Source: Paraglaciecola sp. L3A3 (GTDB taxonomy: Bacteria > Pseudomonadota > Gammaproteobacteria > Enterobacterales > Alteromonadaceae). From it: DNA of 64,000 bases. Each line of letters starts with the position of its first letter. The first letter of the stretch is position 1. The notes below the pieces were generated by a model that saw only the letters and a list, made by a program, of their open reading frames with translations, was not told the DNA's origin and made no database searches. A program made the position numbers and the translations under genes. The stretch lies in the NCBI RefSeq assembly GCF_009796765.1, contig NZ_CP047023.1, positions 1,781,501 to 1,845,500 of the forward strand, written 5' to 3'. Below are positions 18,836 to 27,367 of the stretch, piece after piece.

Positions 18836-19037
18836 TTTATTCTCCAAAAAATATTGTGTCAGAAAGTAACACGAAATAAAAAATTGGCAAAATACAAAGT
18901 TTTACTTTGTAGGGATTTATTTATCCAGTTTGCTTTAAAGTCAGTTGGAGATATTTGTTTGCTGTTTTAACATAACTGCCGATGTACCAGTTTTGGTCGT
19001 TATTTGACCAAATGTTAAATGAGTAGGAATGTTTTTT

Positions 19038-19592
19038 ATGGTTGCCCCCAAACGACAAGTGTTAGTTAAGTTTTTATTATTGTTGATGATTTTAGTCGGC
19101 TACTTTGGTTACTTAACTTATCAGTATGATTTTTTGACCGGCGGGGTTGCGGCGTTAATTACTTGGAGCTTTTTTGTTTTATGTACCCCAGTGGCTGATG
19201 CCGGTTTTTTGTTAGATTTTCCGCTGCGATTATTGTTTGGTATTCGGATGGTCGTATCTGAGATTGTGGTGTGGGCTATCGCCATTTCCATTAATCTACT
19301 GGCAATTTTTTATTCTCCAGAATATTACCAGACCACTTTTATTACGCGCTTATGCGAAGTTATCATATTAAACCCATATCCTTATTGGGCAATTGTAGGT
19401 TTATCTGCTGTGGGGACATTTTTATCTATTCGTTTTGGCGATGAACTAATGGATGTATTTCATCACAAAGATCGCTTGGTATATTTCAAGCATCATTTCA
19501 AACATGAAATTATTTTGTTAGTGTTTTTCTTAGTGGTTATTTTTAGTTATTACCAAATAATGTCTACTTTGGGTATTCAGATCCAAGATTAG
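19038..19592 (+). CDS. Unknown multi-pass inner-membrane protein
   Basis: A protein of 184 residues from the ATG at 19038, chosen because TAGGA lies ten bases upstream, whereas the ATG at 19029 is too close to it. Four or five membrane segments are evident (near residues 8-30, 32-50, 65-90, 110-130 and 155-175), with a charged loop DELMDVFHHKDRLVYFKHHFKHE before the last. I do not recognise the family. It lies alone between efpL and yoaA. Confidence 0.7.
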   Translation: MVAPKRQVLVKFLLLLMILVGYFGYLTYQYDFLTGGVAALITWSFFVLCTPVADAGFLLDFPLRLLFGIRMVVSEIVVWAIAISINLLAIFYSPEYYQTTFITRLCEVIILNPYPYWAIVGLSAVGTFLSIRFGDELMDVFHHKDRLVYFKHHFKHEIILLVFFLVVIFSYYQIMSTLGIQIQD

Positions 19593-19719
19593 TCTTTTTT
19601 TGTTGATGGGTTGGAATTGGTATTACTAAGGTTTTATTCCAGTTTCACCTCGTTAGTTGTCAAAGTTTTTGGCATAATCTGTTTTTTCTCAGTTGCTATA
19701 GATAATCCCCTAAGGTCAT

Positions 19720-21648
19720 ATGTCGAAAACTTCTTCTTTGTTTGCTGTTGATGGCAAGTTATCTCAAGCTATTGACGGTTTTGTGCCACGACAGGCACAA
19801 ACCGATATGGCTGTGGCTGTAGAAAAAATAATTGAAAGTAAAACCCCCTTAATAGTTGAAGCAGGTACTGGCACTGGCAAAACTTTTGCCTATTTGGTGC
19901 CTGCTATGCAATCAGATAAAAAAACGATTGTTTCTACTGGTACTAAAAACCTACAAGAACAACTTTTTCATCGCGACTTGCCTGTGGTAAAAAAAGCCTT
20001 AGGTTCAAATCGTAAAACGGCCTTATTGAAAGGACGGGCAAACTATTTATGTTTACATCGCTTAGGGCAAAATGGCGCAAATAGTTTATTAGAAAAACAA
20101 ACCCTATCTGAATTTACCCAAGTGAGAGAATGGGCTTCGACTACCAAAACCGGGGATATGGGAGATATGAAAACCTTGGCAGAAGATGCCAAAGTATTAC
20201 CCTTTGTCACCTCTACCGCCGATAATTGCTTAGGCAAAGAATGCCCAGATTACGAAGAGTGCTATATGGTTAAAGCCCGTCGTAAAGCATTAGATGCTGA
20301 TGTGGTTGTTGTTAATCATCATTTATTTTTTGCTGATATGGCGCTAAAAGACACGGGCTTTGGTGAACTGATCCCCGAAGCGGATCTTGTGATATTTGAT
20401 GAAGCTCATCAAATCCCCGATATCGCCAGTGAATATTTTGGCGAAAGTTTATCCAGTCGCCAGATACAAGATATGAGCCGCGATATTGAAGTGATTTATC
20501 GCACAGTACTAAAAGATGCCAAACAATTGCAAAGTGCAGCAGAAAAATGCCGCATGATAGCCGCTGATTTACGCTTGTTGTTTCCTGAAAATGCGCAAAA
20601 GGGCAACTGGCGTCAAATGTTAATGCGCGAAGAAATAAAGACACAAGTGAGTAAACTGACAGATAGTTTGACGGTTTTATATGAAGTATTAAAATTGCAT
20701 GTGGGGCGTGATAAAGACTTAGACAATATATTCGAACGAGTATCTGAGGCCAGAGGAAAACTGAGTCGTTTAACTGACACTAGTTTATTAGGTGTCAGTT
20801 TATGGTACGAAACCACTATGCGACATATTAGCCTGCACCTGACCCCTTTAAGTATCGCTAAAAAATTTGCTGACTTTATAACCGAGCCTAAACGCAGTTG
20901 GGTATTTACTTCTGCTACCTTAATGGTAGATGGCGGTTTTAGTCATTTTCAACGACTGATGGGGCTAAATAATGCTGAAACCTTATCTTTAGACAGCCCT
21001 TTTGATTACCCTAATCAGGCTATGTTGTGTGTACCTAGATTTCTGCCTGAGCCTAATGCACGAGAAATGCGTGACACCCTTTTAGATATATCAATCAAGC
21101 TAGTCAAAGCTAGTCGTGGAAGATGCTTTTTATTATTTACCAGTCATGCCACCTTACGAGCGATTGCCAGTCAGTTAGAAGATAAAATAGATAATCCTAT
21201 TCTGGTACAAGGTACAACTACCAAACGCGCTTTATTAGAGAATTATTTGGCTAATAAAAATGCTGTGCTTCTGGGAACTGGTGCCTTTTGGGAAGGGGTT
21301 GATGTGAGAGGGGACGATTTAACTTGTGTATTAATAGATAAATTACCTTTTGCTTCACCTGATGACCCTTTGTTACAGGCCCGTATAGAAGATTGCAGAA
21401 AATCCGGAGGAAATCCATTTAGTCAATTACAAATTCCTCAAGCTGCAATTGCATTAAAACAAGGTGCCGGCCGTTTGATTCGAGATGAAACCGATAAAGG
21501 CGTTTTGGTGATTTGTGATAATAGGTTAGTGACTAAAGATTACGGCAAGATCTTTATGGGTAGTTTACCTGACATGCACAGAACGCGAGATCTACAGAAG
21601 GCGATAGATTTTTTGCATCAGATCCACGATCATGAGAAAGACCAATGA
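19720..21648 (+). CDS. yoaA: DinG-family ATP-dependent DNA helicase YoaA
   Basis: A superfamily 2 iron-sulfur helicase of 642 residues (XPD/DinG group) that unwinds damaged or stalled DNA; E. coli YoaA works with HolC. Walker A EAGTGTGKT is at 47-55 and the DEAH box at 227-230. Four Cys that should bind the 4Fe-4S cluster are C111, C170, C175 and C181. Later motifs (TSATL, LLFTSHATL, GAFWEGVDVRGD, QGAGRLIRDETDKG) are intact. Its stop overlaps the tsaB start by four bases, the yoaA-tsaB linkage seen in other gammaproteobacteria. Confidence 0.94.
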   Translation: MSKTSSLFAVDGKLSQAIDGFVPRQAQTDMAVAVEKIIESKTPLIVEAGTGTGKTFAYLVPAMQSDKKTIVSTGTKNLQEQLFHRDLPVVKKALGSNRKTALLKGRANYLCLHRLGQNGANSLLEKQTLSEFTQVREWASTTKTGDMGDMKTLAEDAKVLPFVTSTADNCLGKECPDYEECYMVKARRKALDADVVVVNHHLFFADMALKDTGFGELIPEADLVIFDEAHQIPDIASEYFGESLSSRQIQDMSRDIEVIYRTVLKDAKQLQSAAEKCRMIAADLRLLFPENAQKGNWRQMLMREEIKTQVSKLTDSLTVLYEVLKLHVGRDKDLDNIFERVSEARGKLSRLTDTSLLGVSLWYETTMRHISLHLTPLSIAKKFADFITEPKRSWVFTSATLMVDGGFSHFQRLMGLNNAETLSLDSPFDYPNQAMLCVPRFLPEPNAREMRDTLLDISIKLVKASRGRCFLLFTSHATLRAIASQLEDKIDNPILVQGTTTKRALLENYLANKNAVLLGTGAFWEGVDVRGDDLTCVLIDKLPFASPDDPLLQARIEDCRKSGGNPFSQLQIPQAAIALKQGAGRLIRDETDKGVLVICDNRLVTKDYGKIFMGSLPDMHRTRDLQKAIDFLHQIHDHEKDQ

Positions 21649-22337
21649 ACATATTAATTATCGAAACTGCAACAGAAGCCTGCTCAGTCGCTTTGCAAAT
21701 CAACGGACAAGTTTATAGTCAATTTGAGGTGTGCCCCCAGCAGCATAGCCAGCGTATCTTACCCATGATAGATGAGGTTTTAAAAGAGGCGAATGTACAG
21801 CTTAAAGATGTTGATTATCTTGGCTTCGGACGGGGCCCAGGTAGTTTTACAGGGGTACGGATTGCCACCGGAATTATTCAAGGTCTGGCTTTAGGCACTG
21901 GGCATAAAGTAATTGCTGTTTCGACCCTAGCAGCTATGGCACAACAAGCTTCTGAGCAGTCACAAGCTGCTGAGGTTTATGCCGCCATTGATGCCAGAAT
22001 GTCAGAAGTCTATTTTGCTCATTATCAAAATAATCAAGGTGTGATGAGTTTAGTGGGTGATGAACAAGTATTACCGCCTGAAGAAGCGCAGGCTCTTATC
22101 AAAAGTGAGCAAAATACTGTGGGTGTGGGTGTGGGTACTGGGTGGCAGGCTTATGCTGGTTTAAACCCAGAGCAATCATTGAAAATCTTAGCACCAATAC
22201 TCTATCCCAATGCTAAGTACATGTTGTCATTGGCTGAAAAAGATATAGAAAATGGATTAGCTATTGACGTAGATGACATCCAACCTGTGTATTTACGAGA
22301 TAAAGTGACTTGGAAAAAGTTGCCCGGAAGAGAGTAG
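21645..22337 (+). CDS. tsaB: tRNA t6A modification protein TsaB
   Basis: TsaB (YeaZ) of 230 residues, the partner that stabilises TsaD and TsaE in making the t6A37 base of ANN-decoding tRNAs. ILIIETATEACSVAL at the N-terminus, PGSFTGVRIATGIIQGLALG near 65-84 and the C-terminal PVYLRDKVTWKK are typical. It is coupled to yoaA by a four-base overlap. In enteric bacteria a slp-type lipoprotein and fadD follow; here about 6 kb of accessory DNA intervenes before that order resumes. Confidence 0.95.
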   Translation: MNILIIETATEACSVALQINGQVYSQFEVCPQQHSQRILPMIDEVLKEANVQLKDVDYLGFGRGPGSFTGVRIATGIIQGLALGTGHKVIAVSTLAAMAQQASEQSQAAEVYAAIDARMSEVYFAHYQNNQGVMSLVGDEQVLPPEEAQALIKSEQNTVGVGVGTGWQAYAGLNPEQSLKILAPILYPNAKYMLSLAEKDIENGLAIDVDDIQPVYLRDKVTWKKLPGRE

Positions 22338-22665
22338 GGTTGCGCTGCGCGCACTAGAATAATTCACTACGCTTACTTTATTCGCTGCGCTCACCAAGCA
22401 TTCGCGTTGCTCACGGCATCCATGCCTTTTTTCAAGCCTCATCTCGATAACTGCGTCCTGCGTTATTCTACCTTCCGCCATCCCTGGCGGTCGCCTGCGG
22501 CTCAATTTGCTTTTTCCCAACAGCCGCAAAAAGTAAACACAAATTCATCGGGAATGAATTTGAACAACCGAAGGTTGACCCGTAGGGCAAAATATATGGA
22601 TGTATTTTGTAAAAAGGGCCGCACTCCAAACAAATTTACTTCGGGCTATCCATGCCCTACGTGAA

Positions 22666-22705
22666 CCAGCTAAAGCTGTTCAAAAGTTTTCCGGAAACTT
22701 TTGTC
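22666..22705. repeat. Short palindromic repeat, copy 2
   Basis: It contains AGCT/AGCT and then a near-perfect palindrome (CAAAAGTTTT, CCGG, AAACTTTTG). It matches the element interrupting the transposase remnant at 15811-15849. It is probably a small mobile or REP-type sequence. Confidence 0.6.
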
Positions 22706-23142
22706 TAATCCATAAAATTTTTGTCTTTAATGTCGAAACGGCAAGGTAGAGTAACCTTGAATTGGTAAATCACACATCCCTGATGATCGGTAACCAATCT
22801 CAACATCCTTGTTGAGCTGTTTAAGCTGGCGGAACTTCGTTCCTAAATAATCAGCTTTCACCCAAACGTCCTTGTTAGGACATTCGACAAGCCCAAAATT
22901 TGATGGGGAATTTGTAGTCGCGGGTAAAACAACAACATCGACTACGCCGAGAAAATCAAAAGCATGTGCTTCGCCCACCAAGCATGGCTCCGCCACTTAA
23001 GAGCAGAATAAAGCCGAGTGGGTCTGGCTGTTGCAGCATTAAGCAGTTTGAAAGTGACAAATAGCGGCGAGTAGATATATTGAAGTATAAGAATCACACT
23101 AACGTTTGTCGCCATTGTTGCTGAATAGTTGAGCCAGTCGTC

Positions 23143-23168
23143 ATTCCGGTGAGCTTTTAGGCCGGAAT
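23143..23168. repeat. REP-like palindrome, copy 2
   Basis: The arms ATTCCGG and CCGGAAT enclose TGAGCTTTTAGG, matching 13800-13827 with one loop difference. It lies in non-coding DNA of the island. Confidence 0.65.
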
Positions 23169-23406
23169 CCATTTGCGTTATACTCTCTATTTCAACGAAT
23201 ACAATGATGACTGTACCGCTAATTTTTTGTAGTAGCTCACATATATGATCATACAGTTTCGATGAATAGGTTTAAACCAGTCACCTGACTGGCAGTTTTG
23301 AGCGAATTGCAGACATTGGACTTTTCAGCCATAAAAGGTAATGTAGCTTACAAGGTAAACGATCTTGCAAGGTCGCACTAATAAACTGTTATAAATCACG
23401 GAGAGT

Positions 23407-24075
23407 ATGGTGTCCATCAAGGAAATAGAAGCAATCATCAAAAAGGCAGAAGAAACACTTAAAACTGCTCAATTTGGTTTTGAGGATTTGTCTGATAAAA
23501 AAAGGCGAACTTCAGGTTTAAGAAACCTGATTGTATTTGGTAGGTCTGTTACTTTTGTAATCCAAAACTTGAAAACACCTGTCGGTGAAAAAGAATTTTC
23601 TACTTGGTATTTGCCTATCCAAGAAAGTTTAAAATCTGACGTACTAATGAAGTATTTCGTAACTTTAAGGAATGAAATTTTAAAACAAGGTAAGTTACCT
23701 ATTTCAACATCAACTAGAGTAAATATAAATCCTGGGAATATGTCAAAGCTCGGAAATCCACCTCCTGGAGCAAAGAGTTTCTTTATTGGTGATCAATTAG
23801 GAGGAAGTGGATGGGTTATTGAATTGCCTGATGGAACTACTGAAAACTATTATGTTGAGCTTCCAACAAGTATGGCTGATGTAAGGCAACACTTTAGTGA
23901 GCTACCAGTCCCTGAAGATCACGAATTAAAACATAAACCTATTGAGGAGTTATGTGAAAACTATTTGGGTAAACTGGAGAGTATCATTGATAATGCAAGA
24001 GAAGCCTTTTTAGGTCAAAAGGTTCAAAAAGTAGGTAAAGTCCGGTTACCTGCCTACATGAGAGTGGTAAAGTGA
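23407..24075 (+). CDS. Unknown cassette-like protein
   Basis: A soluble protein of 222 residues with no domain I recognise. The N-terminal third is helical and charged (IEAIIKKAEETLKTAQFGFEDLSDKKRR). A central NPPPGAKSFFIGDQLGG and a DGTTENYYVELP strand suggest a small mixed fold. There is no signal peptide or membrane segment. GGAGAGT a few bases before the ATG is a usable ribosome site. The gene is AT-rich. One base after its stop an attC-like hairpin begins, ending where a group II intron starts, so it resembles an integron-type gene cassette. Confidence 0.6.
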   Translation: MVSIKEIEAIIKKAEETLKTAQFGFEDLSDKKRRTSGLRNLIVFGRSVTFVIQNLKTPVGEKEFSTWYLPIQESLKSDVLMKYFVTLRNEILKQGKLPISTSTRVNINPGNMSKLGNPPPGAKSFFIGDQLGGSGWVIELPDGTTENYYVELPTSMADVRQHFSELPVPEDHELKHKPIEELCENYLGKLESIIDNAREAFLGQKVQKVGKVRLPAYMRVVK

Positions 24076-24143
24076 TTTATAACAAGTCAATTCAGCAGTA
24101 CAAAAAACAGTTGGTTTTGCTCCTGCGGCTGATTGAGGCGTTA
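24076..24143 (+). other. attC-like recombination site (5' exon of the intron)
   Basis: TTTATAAC at the left and GGCGTTA at the right can pair (TAAC/GTTA). Inside, TCAAT/ATTGA, CAGC/GCTG and CAAAA/TTTTG build a long imperfect hairpin with unpaired bases, the layout of an integron attC site. It starts directly after the stop of the preceding gene. The right core box is cut by the group II intron. No integron integrase is present in the window, so this is an inference from structure. Confidence 0.5.
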
Positions 24144-24714
24144 GTGCGTCAAGCGAAGCTTGATGCATCTTGCAGGGTGTAAGTCCCTGTCAGGTAAGGT
24201 TTAGCCAGCCACCTGTATCGAGTGTTGCGCCTATGGCGGAGTCTAGGATTGGTGAAATACTTATCAGCGATGCATTCGTGACTAGACGAACAATATAGGT
24301 GAAGCGTACACAGAGAATTATATAGGCCATAGGGAATGCGTGTTCCTGAAGTGCTGTTATCGCTCCGATAATAAATTAAGTTCTGACTGACGAGGCTTGT
24401 AACGCCGTCGAAGTCCAAGCAAAGCAACCATTATTCAACAAGTTTGAAACGGCAAGGTTGTGGCGAGTCAGCGGAGTTATTAAGCCGTGGCATGTATAAA
24501 GAGATGTATTGAGAACTTGAGAGAGCCAAAGGTGTTCCATAAGGAAAATGGTAGGGTAGTTAAGCCACAAGCGAGATGAACGATGACCCTTTGGCAGTCA
24601 GACTTGCTCATAGTAGTTTGAGGTTGGGAAAGCCATCCACATGGCGAAGGGGCAAGCAGTTATATCAGGTGTTTAGCAGATACATAGACCGGACAAAGTA
24701 GGGCTGGAAATACT

Positions 24715-26004
24715 ATGACAACCGCACTAAATGCCATCACATTTAAATCACAGACACACCCCAACCATAGATTTCAGAACCTATATGGATTGCTAGGAGA
24801 TGATTTACTGTATCAAAGTTGGGGGCAACTGAATAAACGAGCAGCTCCTGGTATTGATGGCATTACGGTGCCGAAATATAAAGAAGCGCTTGTGGAAAAC
24901 CTCACACGTTTAAGTTCAGCCTTGAAAACCAAGTGTTATCGAGCAAATGACATTAAACGGGTCTTCATTCCCAAAAGTCATGGTAAACAACGCCCATTAG
25001 GCTTACCCACGGTGGATGACAAACTGGTACAGCAAAGCGTGAGTCAGATACTGCAAAGTATCTGGGAAGCGGATTTCTTGCCTAACAGTTATGGTTATCG
25101 GCCAAATAAGAGTGCGCATCAAGCGGTGCATAGTTTGAGTTTGAATCTTCAGTTCAAAGGTTATGGTTATATTGTTGAGGCTGACATTAAAGGCTTCTTT
25201 GATAATATTGACCACAATTGGCTGATGGAAATGCTTAAACAACGCATTGATGATAACGCGCTTTTGAGCCTAATCGGGCAATGGCTAAAAGCACGGATAC
25301 ACACCCCGCAAGGAGAATATCTCAAACCAACAAGTGGCACTCCACAAGGCGGTATCATTAGCCCTGTGTTAGCCAATATCTATCTGCACTATGCATTGGA
25401 TTTATGGTTTGAGAAGAAGGTAAAACCTCGCATGAGAGGCAGAGCGATGCTGATACGTTACGCAGATGATTTTGTGTGTGCGTTTCAGTATGCCAATGAT
25501 GCCGAGCGATTTTACAGCGTGTTGCCAAAACGACTCAAGAAATTCAAACTGGATACGGCACCAGAAAAGACCAGCCTAATAAGGTTCAGTCGATTCCATC
25601 CAAGTCGTAAGCGTCAGTTTGTGTTCTTGGGGTTTGCGTTTTACTGGGGCATTGATGCAAAAGGTAAACCGAGATTAAGGCGACGAACTGCGAGTCAAAA
25701 GCAGCGAAGTAGCCTGAGCGAATTTTACCATTTCATTAAAGCCAAACGCTCGCAGAAACTAGCGATTTGGCTACCTCAATTAAAACGCAAACTCACAGGG
25801 TTTAGAAATTACTTTGGGCTACCCGACAACAGCCGAAGCGTGAGTAAGCTATATAATTATGTGCTACATAGTTTGTATAAATGGCTGAACAGGCGCAGTG
25901 GTCGTCGAAGTTACAATTGGTGTAATTTTAAGAAGATGTTAGAGTATTTCCAAATACAGAAGCTACGAGTTAGCAAAAGAGTGATCCATGTTGACTGGTA
26001 TTAA
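24715..26004 (+). CDS. ltrA: Group II intron reverse transcriptase/maturase
   Basis: An intron-encoded protein of 429 residues that would assist splicing and reverse-transcribe the intron during retrohoming. RT motifs are in order: KRVFIPK...RPLGLPTVDDKLVQ near 81-107, EADIKGFFDNIDH (155-167), GTPQGGIISPVLANIYL (208-224) and the catalytic RYADD with Y249-A-D251-D252. A basic domain X follows near 310-400. There is no HNH endonuclease domain, which fits the endonuclease-lacking bacterial classes. The frame is intact. Confidence 0.95.
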   Translation: MTTALNAITFKSQTHPNHRFQNLYGLLGDDLLYQSWGQLNKRAAPGIDGITVPKYKEALVENLTRLSSALKTKCYRANDIKRVFIPKSHGKQRPLGLPTVDDKLVQQSVSQILQSIWEADFLPNSYGYRPNKSAHQAVHSLSLNLQFKGYGYIVEADIKGFFDNIDHNWLMEMLKQRIDDNALLSLIGQWLKARIHTPQGEYLKPTSGTPQGGIISPVLANIYLHYALDLWFEKKVKPRMRGRAMLIRYADDFVCAFQYANDAERFYSVLPKRLKKFKLDTAPEKTSLIRFSRFHPSRKRQFVFLGFAFYWGIDAKGKPRLRRRTASQKQRSSLSEFYHFIKAKRSQKLAIWLPQLKRKLTGFRNYFGLPDNSRSVSKLYNYVLHSLYKWLNRRSGRRSYNWCNFKKMLEYFQIQKLRVSKRVIHVDWY

Positions 26005-26041
26005 AGTGGCCGTGATTTACACGGGTGAATATATAACTGAA

Positions 26042-26075
26042 GAGCCGGATGCGGTAATTCCGCACGTCCGGATCT
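26042..26075 (+). ncRNA. Group II intron domain V
   Basis: A 34-base hairpin with the conserved GAGCCGGAT start, a tetraloop-like TAAT and the ACGTCCGG return strand. This is the catalytic heart of the ribozyme and the clearest RNA signature of the intron. Confidence 0.85.
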
Positions 26076-26180
26076 GTGTGGGGTCGGCTCAGTAATGGGC
26101 CGCTCTACCACGATATGTCTGCTAATGGCACAAAGCTCTTATTCGGCTTTGAGCGATCAGCGGTCGTTGGAGTTATATGG

Positions 26181-26274
26181 TTTTAACGCCTTGCTAAGCG
26201 GAAAATAATGGTTGGCTATAATCCCGAAGCGATGGCCAGCTCTTATTTTTCCGTTTAAGCAACTTATTAAGTTT
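26181..26274 (-). other. Second attC-like hairpin
   Basis: TTGCTAAGCGGAAAATAA near 26191-26208 is mirrored by TTATTTTTCCGTTTAAGCAA (26243-26262), an 18-base stem with two unpaired bases. An inner TTGGC/GCCA stem is also present. Read on the minus strand it follows the stop of the ATPase fragment and ends GGCGTTAAAA, close to the GTTRRRY core. The other core box is degenerate. Extra bulged bases and placement fit an attC site, but no integrase is seen. Confidence 0.45.
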
Positions 26275-27119
26275 CATTTTTGAACTGACGAAAGCACATC
26301 TTCAAAAACACTAGGGATAAAAGATCCATTTGTAAGGTTTACCATTGATTTACTTACTATCGAATACTTTAGCTCACCTTCTTTTCCTGTTCTTGAAAAT
26401 TCATTCAGAGCGCCATATTTTTCTTTTATTAGTTTTTCCAATGGGTGCCCTTTCATTTTCAAATAACGAGAGTCAGTACGTAAAATTTTTCCTGATACGT
26501 AAGAAAGCTCCGCTTCTTTATTGTTTTTTTCATCTAGCACCTTAAAAATAAAACGATTTACTGACTCTTGTAGTAGTTCGTTATCTTTTAGCCATTCTGA
26601 CCAATGAAGTTCAGCACCACAAATTCGGTGCATAGTAAACAAATCTGGTTTATTAGTATGAAGCAATAGAAGTATGCATATTGGATCGAGGGTAATATTC
26701 TCGATTGAGTAAGAAAAATTTGGAGCTAAAACCGTAATATTTTTAGAAGGTGTATTTTTCAAATCCCAGTCAATTATTCCTCTTACTGTTTTATTGTCTC
26801 CTTGCTCTAATGCCTCTACCTGACCAACAACTTGTACACAATTACCAACACCGTTAATTGACTTTATGAACTCATCCAATAGATTTTTATCATTAATTTT
26901 TAAAATCTGTTTAACCTTATCCTTCAATTGTTGTTCTGGCATTTTAGGACCAGAACTTACAAAGTTAAGTGAAACTTTAGGATCTAAACAGTTTGAACTA
27001 TGTAGTAGTTTTGTATAGATAGATTGATATACATCAGCATCATATTGGCTTTCGACAAAAACCTGCCTGCGGTTCTCTGGATTAATTGATATTTGAGTAA
27101 CACCATCTAATAGTTCAGC
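26274..27119 (-). pseudogene. 5'-truncated OLD/AAA-type ATPase, TOPRIM-like C-terminal part
   Basis: The frame is open from the transposon end at about 27119 down to the stop at 26274, with no start codon. The first in-frame ATG is at 26942, well inside the domain. The translation has VFVESQYDADVY, SLNFVSSGPKMP, GIIDWDLKN and YSIENITLDP. These resemble the acidic TOPRIM-like nuclease region of OLD-family or AAA15-type ATPases, which are common in phage defence. The ATPase part is missing upstream, where the Y1 transposase element begins, and is not found on its far side. It is a remnant and probably inactive. Confidence 0.65.
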
Positions 27120-27131
27120 AGAAGAACTAAA

Positions 27132-27367
27132 TTAGACACTCATAGAAGAACTAAATTAGACACTCATAGTAAAACTAACCAAAAACAGCCCATTCAACAA
27201 GCATAAAATATGAAAGTAACTTTCACTTATGGTTTTAAAATCTGGAATTAGAGCTGATTTGTGTATTTATAGGGTGAGTTGACCTAAATCTGTGGCTAAA
27301 CTCAAATTATGGGTAGCATGAGTCGCCAACTGGTTTAGCTAAATTTTTTAATAAAATTTTGTGGGTT
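27132..27367. other. Non-coding left part of the transposase element
   Basis: Between the repeated left end and the transposase stop are about 200 AT-rich bases with no coding frame, including short inverted repeats such as GTGAAAGTTACTTTC-type pairs. This is presumably the subterminal region of the element. Confidence 0.4.

Larger units (their letters stand above)
22338..23406. other. Repeat-rich non-coding start of an accessory island
   Basis: No believable gene is present in about 1.07 kb. The first 200 bases are rich in GCGCT/GCTCACC words. Then come the palindromic repeat at 22666-22705, a cluster of small hairpins (22797-22890: CTCAAC/GTTGAG, GGAAC/GTTCC, GTCCT/AGGAC), the REP-like copy at 23143-23168 and an inverted repeat CCAGTC/GACTGG (23276-23291). 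A minus-strand frame at 22727-22996 is made of these hairpins and is not convincing as a gene. Confidence 0.55.
24144..26114 (+). mobile_element. Group II intron
   Basis: The 5' end GTGCG at 24144 matches group II introns, and about 570 bases of ribozyme domains precede the maturase gene. Domain V is clear at 26042-26075: GAGCCGGATGCGG, a short TAAT loop and CCGCACGTCCGG, including the AGC catalytic triad. A domain VI-like hairpin (TCGGC...GGCCG) follows. The 3' end is placed near 26108-26114 and is not certain. The intron sits against an attC-like hairpin and is in the same orientation as the upstream gene. It looks complete and potentially active. Confidence 0.88.

Noticed and set aside
22727..22996. 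An 89-residue minus-strand frame in the island
   Set aside because: It is built from the small hairpins at 22797-22890 and lacks a domain or convincing start, so it is more likely repeat DNA.
26274..26942. Treating the ATPase fragment as a complete 222-residue gene
   Set aside because: The same frame carries clearly related sequence for about 59 codons upstream of the first ATG, so that ATG is internal and the gene is truncated.
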